DNA from: Rhizobium sp. Q54
GTDB taxonomy: Bacteria > Pseudomonadota > Alphaproteobacteria > Rhizobiales > Beijerinckiaceae
DNA: 30,266 bases
Assembly (NCBI GenBank): GCA_945901195.1
Contig: CAMDKB010000004.1
Span: 1 to 30,266, forward strand
Direction of reading: 5' to 3'
Shown here: positions 1 to 7,700 of the stretch, in pieces
How positions within the stretch are numbered: position 1 is the first letter of the stretch
Layout of the letters: every line of letters begins with the position of its first letter
Notes under the pieces: model-generated
Told to the model about the DNA's origin: nothing
The model's input: the letters and a program-made list of their open reading frames with translations, nothing else
Database searches by the model: none
Program-made: the position numbers and the translations under genes

Positions 1-466
1 CGGTGAATTCAAACTTGCGCACATCATCAATCGTCTTGAATTTTGATGTATGCCAGGAAAACAGCAGACCGGTTTCCACTGATGGCGTCCCTAGCCAGTT
101 CAACTTGTTGGAATCGTAGTCTGCCTGCTTGGTGCCGAACAGGGGCTCATAAGGCACGTTATTCTGCATGCTACCCATGACCGAGCCGTCGCGCGCCGCC
201 GAGGAATACAGAAACTTGGCCGTGACAATTCCGCCCGCGCCGGGCATGTGGCGGACAACTACAGTCGGACTTCCGGCCAGATGTTTGGTGAGATGACGGG
301 TGATCGTGCGAGAAAGTAAATCGTACCCGCCGCCGGGCGACGAACTGACGATCATCGTTACGGTCTTGCCTTTGTAAAAATCAGCAATTGGGTCAGCCGA
401 GGCCAAGCTCGACCCTAAGCCAGACGCTGCGAGCATCAGCGCGCATGCGAAAGAATTCCGGTTCAT
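1..466 (-). CDS. Tripartite tricarboxylate (Bug/TctC family) substrate-binding protein, C-terminus cut by window edge
   Basis: This is the N-terminal 155 codons of a periplasmic solute-binding protein of the Bug/TctC family, which binds small carboxylates and related compounds. It begins with a signal peptide (MNRNSFACALMLAASG, hydrophobic core, likely cleavage after ASA near residue 27) and then has the family opening DFYKGKT, a GGGYD motif and the MPGAGG loop. The ATG at 464-466 has an excellent ribosome site (AGGAGGGG on the minus strand). It lies 85 bases downstream of another Bug gene on the same strand and shares long stretches with it (DFYKGKT, NWLGTPSVETGLL), so the two look like a tandem duplication. 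No TctA or TctB membrane partner is visible. Ligand unknown. Confidence 0.9.
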   Translation of the reverse strand, partial: MNRNSFACALMLAASGLGSSLASADPIADFYKGKTVTMIVSSSPGGGYDLLSRTITRHLTKHLAGSPTVVVRHMPGAGGIVTAKFLYSSAARDGSVMGSMQNNVPYEPLFGTKQADYDSNKLNWLGTPSVETGLLFSWHTSKFKTIDDVRKFEFT

Positions 467-484
467 GTTCCCCTCCTGAAGACT

Positions 485-504
485 GCGCCGGTTCCCTTCG
501 GCGC
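485..504 (-). repeat. Hairpin between the two Bug genes
   Basis: GCGCCG (485-490) and CGGCGC (499-504) form a perfect 6-base GC-only stem with an 8-base loop in the 85-base gap between two co-oriented genes. No U-tract follows, so a transcript-stabilising or processing hairpin is more likely than a terminator. The role is inferred. Confidence 0.4.
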
Positions 505-551
505 TGCGCTTATCGCAAACGCCTGCCGCTCCTGCAACCTTGGCAGCGCAA

Positions 552-1598
552 TCAAGATCTCGGTGGGTTGGCGAGCCGGCGCAGGCGCGAGACGGTTTCA
601 CTGGGTGCGCGATAGATGTTGGCAATCTGCTGCTGCAATTGCTCGCCGGAACGGGGATTGTTGACGAGCAACCCGATACGCCTGACATCGCGCTGGAATT
701 TTTCGTCCTTGAACGTGTCCATCAGGGCCTTGCGCAACGCAGCGATCCGTTCCGCCGGGACGCCTGGAGGCGCAGCGAATGGCCGTCCAAGAGACAATTG
801 CGCAGTGGCGGCTTCGAAAAATGCCTTGTCAGCGGGGTTCTTGATGAGATCAAGCGCGTCGGGCACGTTGGCGAGTTCACCGACTCTCTCGGGACCATAC
901 TGGACAAGAAAGCGCACGCTTCTGTCCTGCAGCCATTTCTTCTTCGCAGACGTGAGCGAACTCCAGTAAGTCATGCCATAGCTGTCGATATCGCCCTTTT
1001 CCATCGCCTGCCATGCGCCGCTCTGACCGCGAAAACCGACCACGATCTCGAGTTTAGTGCCCAGGGTCTCATTCAGAAGTCGCGCAAAGAAGGCGGGGGC
1101 CGAATTGTGACCCGACGCGCCAACCTTGATCGGGGTTTTGGTTGCGTCCTCGATCGTATTCACGGGCGATTTCTGCCAGACCATCAGCAGCCCTGTTTCA
1201 ACCGAAGGCGTGCCGAGCCAGTTGATCTTATTGGCGTCGTATTCGGCCTGCCGGGTGCCGAGCAAAGGCTCCACGGCCGTATTTGCTTGCAGGCAGGCGA
1301 TCACGAGGCCATCCTTATTGGCGGTATTGGCGAGATAATTGGCAGCAATGATGCCGCCTGCACCCGGCATGTTGCGCACAACAATCTCAGGCTTTCCGGG
1401 GATATAGGCGAACATGTGCTTGGCAACAGTACGGGCCAGCCTGTCGTAACCACCGTCTGCAGCAGAGCTTACAACAAGTGACAGAGTCTTGCCTTTATAG
1501 AAGTCTGTGACCGCATCGGCTGCCTGCGCCTGCCAGGCCGCAGCGGCAGAGCCGAACAGCGCAAACGGCAAATGACGGCGTGTGATATTGAAATTCAT
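552..1598 (-). CDS. Tripartite tricarboxylate (Bug/TctC family) substrate-binding protein
   Basis: This complete periplasmic binding protein of about 348 residues belongs to the Bug/TctC family. A signal peptide (MNFNITRRHLPFALFGSAAA, cleavage near AQA-AD) has an RR followed by a short hydrophobic core. Mature landmarks are DFYKGKT, GGYD, the MPGAGG loop and a family-typical FAAPPGVP segment near residue 285. I chose the ATG at 1598 because AAGGA sits 6 bases upstream. The frame extends to 1628, but the extra ten residues precede the signal peptide. It is followed by a near-paralogue and preceded by an SDR gene 173 bases upstream on the same strand. Ligand specificity cannot be read from sequence. 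A carboxylate or aromatic acid used by the neighbouring catabolic genes is the natural guess. Confidence 0.92.
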   Translation of the reverse strand: MNFNITRRHLPFALFGSAAAAWQAQAADAVTDFYKGKTLSLVVSSAADGGYDRLARTVAKHMFAYIPGKPEIVVRNMPGAGGIIAANYLANTANKDGLVIACLQANTAVEPLLGTRQAEYDANKINWLGTPSVETGLLMVWQKSPVNTIEDATKTPIKVGASGHNSAPAFFARLLNETLGTKLEIVVGFRGQSGAWQAMEKGDIDSYGMTYWSSLTSAKKKWLQDRSVRFLVQYGPERVGELANVPDALDLIKNPADKAFFEAATAQLSLGRPFAAPPGVPAERIAALRKALMDTFKDEKFQRDVRRIGLLVNNPRSGEQLQQQIANIYRAPSETVSRLRRLANPPRS

Positions 1599-1665
1599 CT
1601 TCAATCCTTGCCTCAGCGTTGCCGCCAAGCTTCTTCTAAACCAAGCCTATTTTAAACCAGGGCTC

Positions 1666-1692
1666 GATGGATTGATGCTGGCTCAATCCATC
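1666..1692. promoter_or_regulatory. Perfect 10-base inverted repeat upstream of the Bug genes (operator candidate)
   Basis: GATGGATTGA (1666-1675) and TCAATCCATC (1683-1692) are exact inverted repeats separated by 7 bases, 68-94 bases upstream of the Bug start codon and about 80 bases past the SDR stop. On the minus strand the bases after the stem are only moderately T-rich, so a dimeric-repressor operator is preferred over a terminator. Confidence 0.55.
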
Positions 1693-1771
1693 AACTCCCG
1701 CACATCCGCGCTGGCGAACATCCGCGGTTTTCTTCTTAAAGGGCATTCGTCAAGCCTCATGCCCTTCCCTA

Positions 1772-2560
1772 TTATTTCGATTTTACCGGAAGTTCACCTT
1801 TGAAAGCAAGGTAACCGCCATCCAGCAAAAGATCCGCGCCAGTCATGAACGAAGATTCTTCGCTCGCGAGAAAGACTGCCCCAGCGGCTATTTCCTCGAC
1901 CCTGCCCTGACGGCCCAAGAGATGCGCAGGGCCGCGCACGCGCCGGGCGTTTTCTATGGATCCGTAGGACTTCGCACTGCGCGCAGTGGAGATTGATCCG
2001 GGCGAAATCGTATTGGCGCGAATGTTGTCCGGGCCATATTCGGTGGCGATGCATTTGGTGAGTTGAATGAGCGCAGCCTTGGTCGTCGAATAAGCCACAC
2101 GATTAAAAACGCCGATCTGGCCGAGCTGCGAAGCAATATTGATGATTGAGCCACCACCTGCTGCGCGCATGTGCGGCACGGCATGTTTGGCCGTGAGAAA
2201 GCTCGCGGTGAGATTGACAGCAAGCGCCGTGTTCCACGCGGCGAGTGGAAGGGCTTCGATACTGGCTTCCGGACTTTCAGCTGCCGCAACATTCACCAGG
2301 GTCGTCAGCTTGCCAAAGGCGGCGGCGGCAGCTTCTACAGCCCGCGCGCAATCTTCGGGGCAGCCCATATCCGCGACAAAGGCTTCTGCGATGCCGCCAT
2401 TGGCGCGGATAGCCGCGGCCACAGCTTCCGCAGCCTGTGGCCGCAGATCAGCAACCAGGATACTTGCCCCTTCCCGCGCGAAACGGGAGGCAATGGCGCC
2501 GCCAATTTCACCACCGCCACCTGTCACCAGCACTGCGCGCCCTTCCAATAGTCGTGCCAT
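1772..2560 (-). CDS. SDR family NAD(P)-dependent oxidoreductase
   Basis: A classical short-chain dehydrogenase/reductase of 262 residues, FabG-like in length and layout. Visible motifs are the cofactor loop TGGGGEIG (13-20), an acidic residue at the end of strand 2 (D38, favouring NAD(H)), NVAA (90-93) in place of the usual NNAG, N115, and the catalytic triad S144, Y157 and K161 in a YSTTK motif. The start has a good ribosome site (AGGGGAACAGGT). It is transcribed away from an isochorismatase-fold gene across an 88-base divergent region and is the first gene of the leftward arm that continues into the Bug genes. It probably oxidises a hydroxyl group on the locus's substrate or intermediate. 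The substrate is unknown. Confidence 0.92.
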   Translation of the reverse strand: MARLLEGRAVLVTGGGGEIGGAIASRFAREGASILVADLRPQAAEAVAAAIRANGGIAEAFVADMGCPEDCARAVEAAAAAFGKLTTLVNVAAAESPEASIEALPLAAWNTALAVNLTASFLTAKHAVPHMRAAGGGSIINIASQLGQIGVFNRVAYSTTKAALIQLTKCIATEYGPDNIRANTISPGSISTARSAKSYGSIENARRVRGPAHLLGRQGRVEEIAAGAVFLASEESSFMTGADLLLDGGYLAFKGELPVKSK

Positions 2561-2605
2561 ACCTGTTCCCCTAAATAACGTTCCCCGAATTGCTGTTCTT
2601 GCCGG

Positions 2606-2621
2606 GTCGTATTATCACGAC
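2606..2621. promoter_or_regulatory. Short dyad in the divergent promoter region
   Basis: GTCGT (2606-2610) and ACGAC (2617-2621) flank ATTATC in the 88-base gap between the divergent SDR and isochorismatase-fold genes. A TATTAT at 2610-2615 could be a -10 element for the rightward genes, but no properly spaced -35 is visible. A shared operator for both arms is an inference. Confidence 0.35.
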
Positions 2622-2648
2622 AGCATAAAACGAAAAGGAGAGGAAACA

Positions 2649-3302
2649 ATGGCGACGATTTCGCGCCTTGAAAAACAATTGTCCGCCGCGCGCACGGGCC
2701 TCATCCTGTTCGACGCTCTCAACGGCTATCTGCACCCTGCCAATACCGATAAGCAGAAATTTCTCGCTGAGCGTAACATCTTGCCCAATATGCAACGGCT
2801 GCTGGAGGGCGCACGCGCCGTTGGTATGCCGACTTTCTATCCTTCGGGCGCACATGCGCCAGATAGCTCGGACACTGTCGCACGGCTGACGGATACGGAT
2901 ATGGAGCTGCGCCCGCTGGGCGGCGCGGATGCGCCGATCAAGCCGGGTTTTTACGCTGGCTCAAAGGAGGCGGAAGTCGCGCCCGAACTCGCGCCCGCCC
3001 CTGGCGACCGGTTCGTGCCGAAAAACCGCTGGAACTCTTTCCATCAGACAAATCTTGAACTTCAACTGCGGGTGCGTGGCATAGACACGATCATCATCGC
3101 AGGTGGCTCAACGGATGTCGGCATTGCATCGACTGTTTTTGCCGCGCGGGATATGGACTACGGCATCGTTGTCGTCAGTGATTGCTGTTATTCGGCGCGG
3201 GGCAATAACAATCAATTTTTTCTTGAACGCGTGTTTCCGCGCATGGGGCGCGTCATGACCACCGATCAGGCCGTGGCGCTGATGGTTAAACAGGGAGCGT
3301 GA
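2649..3302 (+). CDS. Isochorismatase-fold hydrolase lacking the catalytic cysteine
   Basis: This 217-residue protein has the isochorismatase/cysteine-hydrolase fold. The catalytic aspartate is D22 (ILFDALNGY) and the lysine K125 (RFVPKNRW). The segment that normally carries the nucleophile reads TDVGIAST (155-162), with G158 where amidohydrolases of the family have Cys. True isochorismatases such as EntB and PhzD also lack this Cys and cleave a vinyl ether, so this protein may not be an amidase. The ATG at 2649 follows AAGGAGAGGAAAC. The same frame stays open upstream to 2139, but that part is antisense to the SDR gene. The stop is one base from the next start, so the gene is probably translationally coupled to it. 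Confidence 0.88.
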   Translation: MATISRLEKQLSAARTGLILFDALNGYLHPANTDKQKFLAERNILPNMQRLLEGARAVGMPTFYPSGAHAPDSSDTVARLTDTDMELRPLGGADAPIKPGFYAGSKEAEVAPELAPAPGDRFVPKNRWNSFHQTNLELQLRVRGIDTIIIAGGSTDVGIASTVFAARDMDYGIVVVSDCCYSARGNNNQFFLERVFPRMGRVMTTDQAVALMVKQGA

Positions 3303-3303
3303 C

Positions 3304-4119
3304 ATGACTTCTATCGCAGATAATCTCGACATCACCGAACACACATGCGCCAACGGCATGCCGGCGTGGATTACCAAGCCCAAGGCGCCGGGAAAATATC
3401 CGGTCATCGTCTTCATGCACGAGCGATACGGCCTGGTAAAACATACGCTGGATCTGTCACAACGCTGCGCGGTGGATGGCTTTCTTGTGGTGACGCCGAG
3501 TTTCTTTTTCAAACATCCTGATCTGCCAAATCTCAATCTCGGCGACGGCCGCTATGACATGACTGATCCAGAATCCGTTGAGCTGATCGACGCTGCGTTC
3601 GCACTGGCGAGCAAGGATCCATCTGCTGACATGAGCCGCATTGCCGTCGCGGGCTATTGCCAGACCGGCCGTCATCCGCTCGTTTATGCTTCACAACGAA
3701 AACTTACCGCAGCGGTGGTCTGGTACGGCGCATGTTCGGAACGCGAATGGGGCACCAACGAACGCCAACCCAAGAAGCTGGTTGATGTCATCGCGGCTCT
3801 CGATTGTCCCGTATTCGGCGCGTTCGGCGAGGCTGATCACATCATTTCGCTCAACGACGTCAGGCGGTTTCGCGACACGCTGGAAAGCGCCAACAAGACC
3901 TATGACATGCATATCTATCCCGGTGCGCCACACGGGTGGCTCAACGACACCATGCCCGGACGCTATCGCGCGCCACAAGCCAATGCCGGTTGGGCCGATC
4001 AACAAAATTTCCTGAAGAAGGTGATGACGCCGGGCTTTGAGAATTCGCGGATCACCTGGACATTCGCAAGCGAATCCGGACGAAATTACGACTTCTCAAA
4101 AAATGTTCGCATGGAATGA
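3304..4119 (+). CDS. Dienelactone hydrolase family protein
   Basis: An alpha/beta hydrolase of 271 residues from the dienelactone hydrolase family, which opens lactones or cleaves related esters. The expected residues are present: E40 in HERYGL, nucleophile C119 in GYCQTG, D178 in FGEADH and H210 in GAPHGW. The elbow is unusual because the second residue after the Cys is Thr (T121), where GYCxGG is normal in the family. The start has GGGAG upstream. The gene begins just after the isochorismatase-fold gene and its stop overlaps the next start by four bases (ATGA), so the three genes form a tight operon. Maleylacetate chemistry cannot be assumed, because no ring-cleavage dioxygenase is nearby. 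Confidence 0.9.
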   Translation: MTSIADNLDITEHTCANGMPAWITKPKAPGKYPVIVFMHERYGLVKHTLDLSQRCAVDGFLVVTPSFFFKHPDLPNLNLGDGRYDMTDPESVELIDAAFALASKDPSADMSRIAVAGYCQTGRHPLVYASQRKLTAAVVWYGACSEREWGTNERQPKKLVDVIAALDCPVFGAFGEADHIISLNDVRRFRDTLESANKTYDMHIYPGAPHGWLNDTMPGRYRAPQANAGWADQQNFLKKVMTPGFENSRITWTFASESGRNYDFSKNVRME

Positions 4120-5528
4120 ACACGGATTCGGCTGTAGATGCTGAGCTGACAGGGCGCGCTTATCCCGGCGCGGCGCGCGCGGCTCTGGGCATGATCATCA
4201 TCAGTTTTGGCGCCATGCTCGGGCCGCTGGATTCGGCTGTCAATATTGCCTTTCCAGCCATCACTGCCGCCTTTGGCCTGCGCATCAGCGATATCCAGTG
4301 GATCGTAATCGTTTATGTGCTGCTGCAATCTTGCTTCAGCATCATCTTCGGCAAGCTGGGCGATCTCTATGGGCACCGGCGTGTGTTCATGTTCGGATCG
4401 GGGCTGGCTGCGATCATCCATGCTATCGCTGGCTTTGCGCCGAATTATCCGTCGCTCGTGGCCTTGCGCGGACTGCAGGGGATCGCCATAGGCATTTCCA
4501 TGTCATGCGGACCGGCAATGGCTACGTTTCTCTACCCGCCAGCAAGAAAACGCGCAGCGCTTTCGTTTTATACAATGTTGTTCGGTATCGGCCTTGCCAT
4601 CGGGCCCGTTCTGGGTGGCTGGTTGATCGAGACATTCGGCTGGCCCGCCGTGTTCTGGTATCGCGCGCCGATTGCATTTACCGCTCTGGCGCTTGCATTT
4701 TTGCTGCCGCAGGACATACCCTACAAGGGCCCCGTTCCCGCATTCGATTATGCAGGCACAGCGTGGCTGATGCTGTCACTTGCAAGTTTCGTCGGCATGT
4801 TGACCCTGGCCCGGCAATCTGATCACGCGATGCTGCCTTTGGCGATGTTAGCCATCTGGATAGCTACCGCTGTGCTTTTTGTGCGGCAGGAACGCAAAGC
4901 TGCCGACCCCGTGCTGCACGTGGAGTTCTACAAAAATCCATCGTTCGCCGGTATCCAGCTTGCAACACTCGCCATCAATTTTTTCAACTTTTCAGTGTTC
5001 CTGCTGGTGCCATATCTGCTGGTCATCCGCGGCGACACCAGCCTGATCGTGGCTGGCTTATTGCTTGGGCTTTATCCACTGGGGCAGATTCTTGCGGGCC
5101 TTATCTGCAGCCGTTTGTCGAAAAGCGTCACGTCGATGATGCTTGTCTCCGCCGGGCTGATCATTGCTTCCTTCGGCGTGATCGCCACCGGCCTTGCAGG
5201 CGCTCTGCCGATCCTTGCTCCGCTGGGGGCCGGCCTGTTCACTGCGGGTTTTGGCCTTGGCACATTTCAAGTTGGCAATCTCGATCTGACGACCAGCATT
5301 CTACCGGTCAGTGCACGCGGCATGGCAGGCAGTATTGTCAACGTGCTGCGATTGCTGGGCATCATAGTGGGAGCTGCCATTATTACGTGGGTGTATGACA
5401 GCCTTGCGCAAGCGGACCAATTGCAACAATTCCGCTCGACATTCCTGCTCATGGGCGGACTGGAATTGCTGAGCGCCATCATTTTGTCGCTGCTATTGTT
5501 TCGCCACACAACGCCTGCGAGCCGATAG
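4116..5528 (+). CDS. MFS transporter, 14-helix DHA2-like
   Basis: An inner-membrane major facilitator protein of 470 residues. I count 14 hydrophobic segments, the arrangement of the DHA2 drug:proton antiporter branch. Near the N-terminus it has GPLDSAVNIAFPAI, matching the LDxTVVNVALP-type signature of that branch, and the loop-2 motif GKLGDLYGHRR. The ATG overlaps the stop of the dienelactone-hydrolase gene, so it is co-translated with the enzymes. In this setting it may export a toxic intermediate or take up the substrate. The family does not settle the direction. No periplasmic adaptor or outer-membrane partner gene is nearby. Confidence 0.9.
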   Translation: MNTDSAVDAELTGRAYPGAARAALGMIIISFGAMLGPLDSAVNIAFPAITAAFGLRISDIQWIVIVYVLLQSCFSIIFGKLGDLYGHRRVFMFGSGLAAIIHAIAGFAPNYPSLVALRGLQGIAIGISMSCGPAMATFLYPPARKRAALSFYTMLFGIGLAIGPVLGGWLIETFGWPAVFWYRAPIAFTALALAFLLPQDIPYKGPVPAFDYAGTAWLMLSLASFVGMLTLARQSDHAMLPLAMLAIWIATAVLFVRQERKAADPVLHVEFYKNPSFAGIQLATLAINFFNFSVFLLVPYLLVIRGDTSLIVAGLLLGLYPLGQILAGLICSRLSKSVTSMMLVSAGLIIASFGVIATGLAGALPILAPLGAGLFTAGFGLGTFQVGNLDLTTSILPVSARGMAGSIVNVLRLLGIIVGAAIITWVYDSLAQADQLQQFRSTFLLMGGLELLSAIILSLLLFRHTTPASR

Positions 5529-5578
5529 TTGCCTGCCTCCCGATTTTAGGTAAGACGACAAGAACAGAGGAGATGACA

Positions 5579-6328
5579 ATGGCTGACACCGATATCCGCA
5601 GTAATTCTGACGCCAGGTTGCGCATGGAAATCGCGGCCGCAACGCGCCTTATGGTGATGGAAAATCTGCTCGATTATTCGGGCCACGTGTCAGCGCGCAT
5701 TACCGGCGAAGACGCCTATTATATTCAACCCGCCACCGATCCGCGCGGGGACGTTACGCCTGAGCGCATGATAAAAGTGGATTTCGAGGGTAACGTGCTA
5801 TCGGGTGCGCCGCTGCGGCCACCGTTCGAAATTCCTATTCATGGCGAGATTTACAAGGCGCGGCCCGACGTGAATGCGGTCGTTCACAACCATATGGAAA
5901 TCGCGATCTGGTTCACGATGATGGAAGGCGTGCAATTGGTGCCGATGCGCGCGCGCGCGGTCCGCTGGGCTTCCGGAATACCGACCGATTCTGATCCGAG
6001 CCACATCAAGCTGAAGCAACAGGGCGAGAAACTCGCGCGCAGCCTTGGGCCTCATCACGCCGTGCTGATGCGCGCGCACGGGCTGACGCTGGTTGCCGAA
6101 TCCATTCCAGCCCTGCTCGTCGATGCCGTTCATTTTGATGAAAATGCGCGTGCACAGATGGAAGTCATGCAGGCCGGGCGCAAGCCGCTTCCGCTCACGG
6201 ACGAAGAGATGGAGCAGATCAACCGGCACGAAATGCGGGATTTCCATTGCGGCAAGCTATGGGCCTATTATCTGCGCAAGGGTGAGAAGGCCGGCGTTCT
6301 GCCAGATGATTGGGATGTGGTGAAATAA
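5579..6328 (+). CDS. Class II aldolase/adducin family protein
   Basis: A 249-residue protein of the class II aldolase/adducin fold, a metal-dependent family that includes fuculose-phosphate aldolase, ribulose-phosphate 4-epimerase and several decarboxylases and demethylases. Zinc-type ligands are visible: H103 and H105 in VVHNHME and H167 in RAHGL, with the usual IHGEIYKARPDV segment before them. Two in-frame ATGs exist. I chose 5579 because GAGGAG then lies 6 bases upstream, whereas it would abut the ATG at 5573. It is the last gene of the rightward catabolic operon, 50 bases after the MFS gene. A retro-aldol or decarboxylation step on the pathway intermediate is a reasonable inference. The substrate is not known. 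Confidence 0.9.
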   Translation: MADTDIRSNSDARLRMEIAAATRLMVMENLLDYSGHVSARITGEDAYYIQPATDPRGDVTPERMIKVDFEGNVLSGAPLRPPFEIPIHGEIYKARPDVNAVVHNHMEIAIWFTMMEGVQLVPMRARAVRWASGIPTDSDPSHIKLKQQGEKLARSLGPHHAVLMRAHGLTLVAESIPALLVDAVHFDENARAQMEVMQAGRKPLPLTDEEMEQINRHEMRDFHCGKLWAYYLRKGEKAGVLPDDWDVVK

Positions 6329-6330
6329 CA

Positions 6331-6373
6331 CCAAAAGCACGCGCTCGCGCTTGCCCTAATTTCAGCCTTTTGG
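6331..6373. terminator. Weak bidirectional terminator candidate
   Basis: The 33-base gap between convergent genes holds CCAAAAG (6331-6337), paired with CTTTTGG (6367-6373) inside the end of the MFS gene, around a near-palindrome AAGCACGCG/CTCGCGCTT. A- and T-rich arms flank a GC-rich centre, as in bidirectional terminators, but the pairing is imperfect. Confidence 0.3.
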
Positions 6374-7609
6374 CTTCTTCTCGATGGCATCGACAATTGT
6401 GCGAAATGAGGGGAGCGTTGCAATAAAAGTTCCCACACAAAGGACAGATGCAACTGCGAACGTCAGCCGCAGACCAAAGGCCTCGGCGGCTATACCAATG
6501 ACGATAGCGCCAACAGCGGGCATGCCCCGATAAATCAGCAAATAAAGCGACATCGTGCGGCCGCGGTTCTGATCGTCCACCGCCAGTTGCATCAACGCCT
6601 GCACACTTGTCGACATGATGGCGAGGCCATAGCCGCCGACAAGCGAAAACAAAATTCCGACAATCAAATTGTCGGTTACGACGAAGAACAGCGTTGCCAG
6701 GGCTGTCAGCAAATATCCAGCCATGGCGACCAGCGTAAGACCGCTGATGCCTCCGCGCAGGGCGACGTGGATCGCACCGATCACTGCGCCTACTCCCATT
6801 GCCGAGGTCAGCCATGCCAATGTCGTGGCATCACCATGAAACACAACATCGGCAAAACCGGGCAACATATCCTGCAACGGCCGCGCCAGTATTGACGCGC
6901 ATCCCAGAATGACCAGAAGCGGACGGATGGCAGGATGCCGCCACGCATAGGCAATCGTTTCTGCCACATCAGCAAAGAGATTGCGTGTCGAGCGGCCCGT
7001 TCTGTCGGGCGGCGGTAACCGCAGGATTGCAAAGGCGATTACGCTGATGCCCGAGCCAAGAGTATGCGCGAGAAACGCGCCAGTGACGCCCCATTTCGGA
7101 ATGATCAAGGCTGCTACCGCTGGACCGACAAAGCGATTGGAATGATAGCAAGCTGAATCAATCGCCACAGCGGAGGAAAAGAGTTCTCTTGGAACAGTCG
7201 ATGGGATAATCGATTGCCGGGCTGCCGAATGAAACGGATAGGCGCAGCCGACAACAAGCGCCAGGATAAACAGGATCTCGATCCGCATCATGCCAAGCCA
7301 TGTCAGCAACGCCAAGGCAACGACATGCAGGAACATTACGAATTGCGAAATGCGCATAAGCTTCAAAGGCTCCATGCGATCACACACCGCGCCAGCAAAT
7401 GGCGCCAGCACCAGCATGGGCGCCGAATCCGCAGCAGCGATGATGCCGAGCCAGGTTGGCGAATGCGTCAACTGCCAGGCTAGCCAACCGACAGCCACAC
7501 GCGCTATCCAGCCGGTCATGTAATTGGGCAGCAAGCCGCCCAGAAACACTTGAAAATGCGGCTGGGACAGCGTCCGTACTATCGGAGGCCTTGAAGCGGT
7601 TTCGGACAT
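6362..7609 (-). CDS. MFS transporter (MFS_3/EntS-like)
   Basis: An inner-membrane MFS permease of 415 residues with about 12 hydrophobic segments. It starts with the short polar SQPHFQVFLGG lead typical of the DHA3/EntS-like group, where the first helix reads NYMTGWIARVAVGWLAWQLT. A loop-2 motif (GAVCDRMEPLKLM) follows helix 2. The start codon has no convincing Shine-Dalgarno sequence. It is the last gene of the leftward purine/glyoxylate block, 91 bases after glcB, and converges with the class II aldolase gene. One arm of the glcB operator repeat recurs 50 bases upstream, hinting at shared control. The substrate cannot be told. A siderophore is not implied by the EntS-like group. Confidence 0.88.
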   Translation of the reverse strand: MSETASRPPIVRTLSQPHFQVFLGGLLPNYMTGWIARVAVGWLAWQLTHSPTWLGIIAAADSAPMLVLAPFAGAVCDRMEPLKLMRISQFVMFLHVVALALLTWLGMMRIEILFILALVVGCAYPFHSAARQSIIPSTVPRELFSSAVAIDSACYHSNRFVGPAVAALIIPKWGVTGAFLAHTLGSGISVIAFAILRLPPPDRTGRSTRNLFADVAETIAYAWRHPAIRPLLVILGCASILARPLQDMLPGFADVVFHGDATTLAWLTSAMGVGAVIGAIHVALRGGISGLTLVAMAGYLLTALATLFFVVTDNLIVGILFSLVGGYGLAIMSTSVQALMQLAVDDQNRGRTMSLYLLIYRGMPAVGAIVIGIAAEAFGLRLTFAVASVLCVGTFIATLPSFRTIVDAIEKKPKG

Positions 7610-7655
7610 GGGGCGTTTCGCGGTTTTCTTTTTTTAGGTATTACCGCGTCATCAT

Positions 7656-7668
7656 GCAGGCTCCTGCC
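7656..7668. promoter_or_regulatory. Recurring operator arm upstream of the MFS gene
   Basis: GGCTCCTGCC (7659-7668) is identical to one arm of the perfect inverted repeat at the glcB promoter. Here it overlaps a compact palindrome, GCAGG-CT-CCTGCC, from 7656. It lies about 50 bases upstream of the MFS start codon and 33 bases past the glcB stop. A second binding site of the same regulator is inferred. Confidence 0.45.
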
Positions 7669-7700
7669 ACAGATGCAAGAGCGGCGGCGAATGAACCCGA

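Noticed and set aside
540..1481. Rightward 313-codon open frame
   Set aside because: It is antisense to the well-supported Bug/TctC gene at 552-1598 and its translation is Arg/Ala-rich without a recognisable domain.
2139..2648. Upstream extension of the isochorismatase-fold frame
   Set aside because: It runs antisense through the SDR gene. A strong ribosome site and the family N-terminus place the start at 2649.
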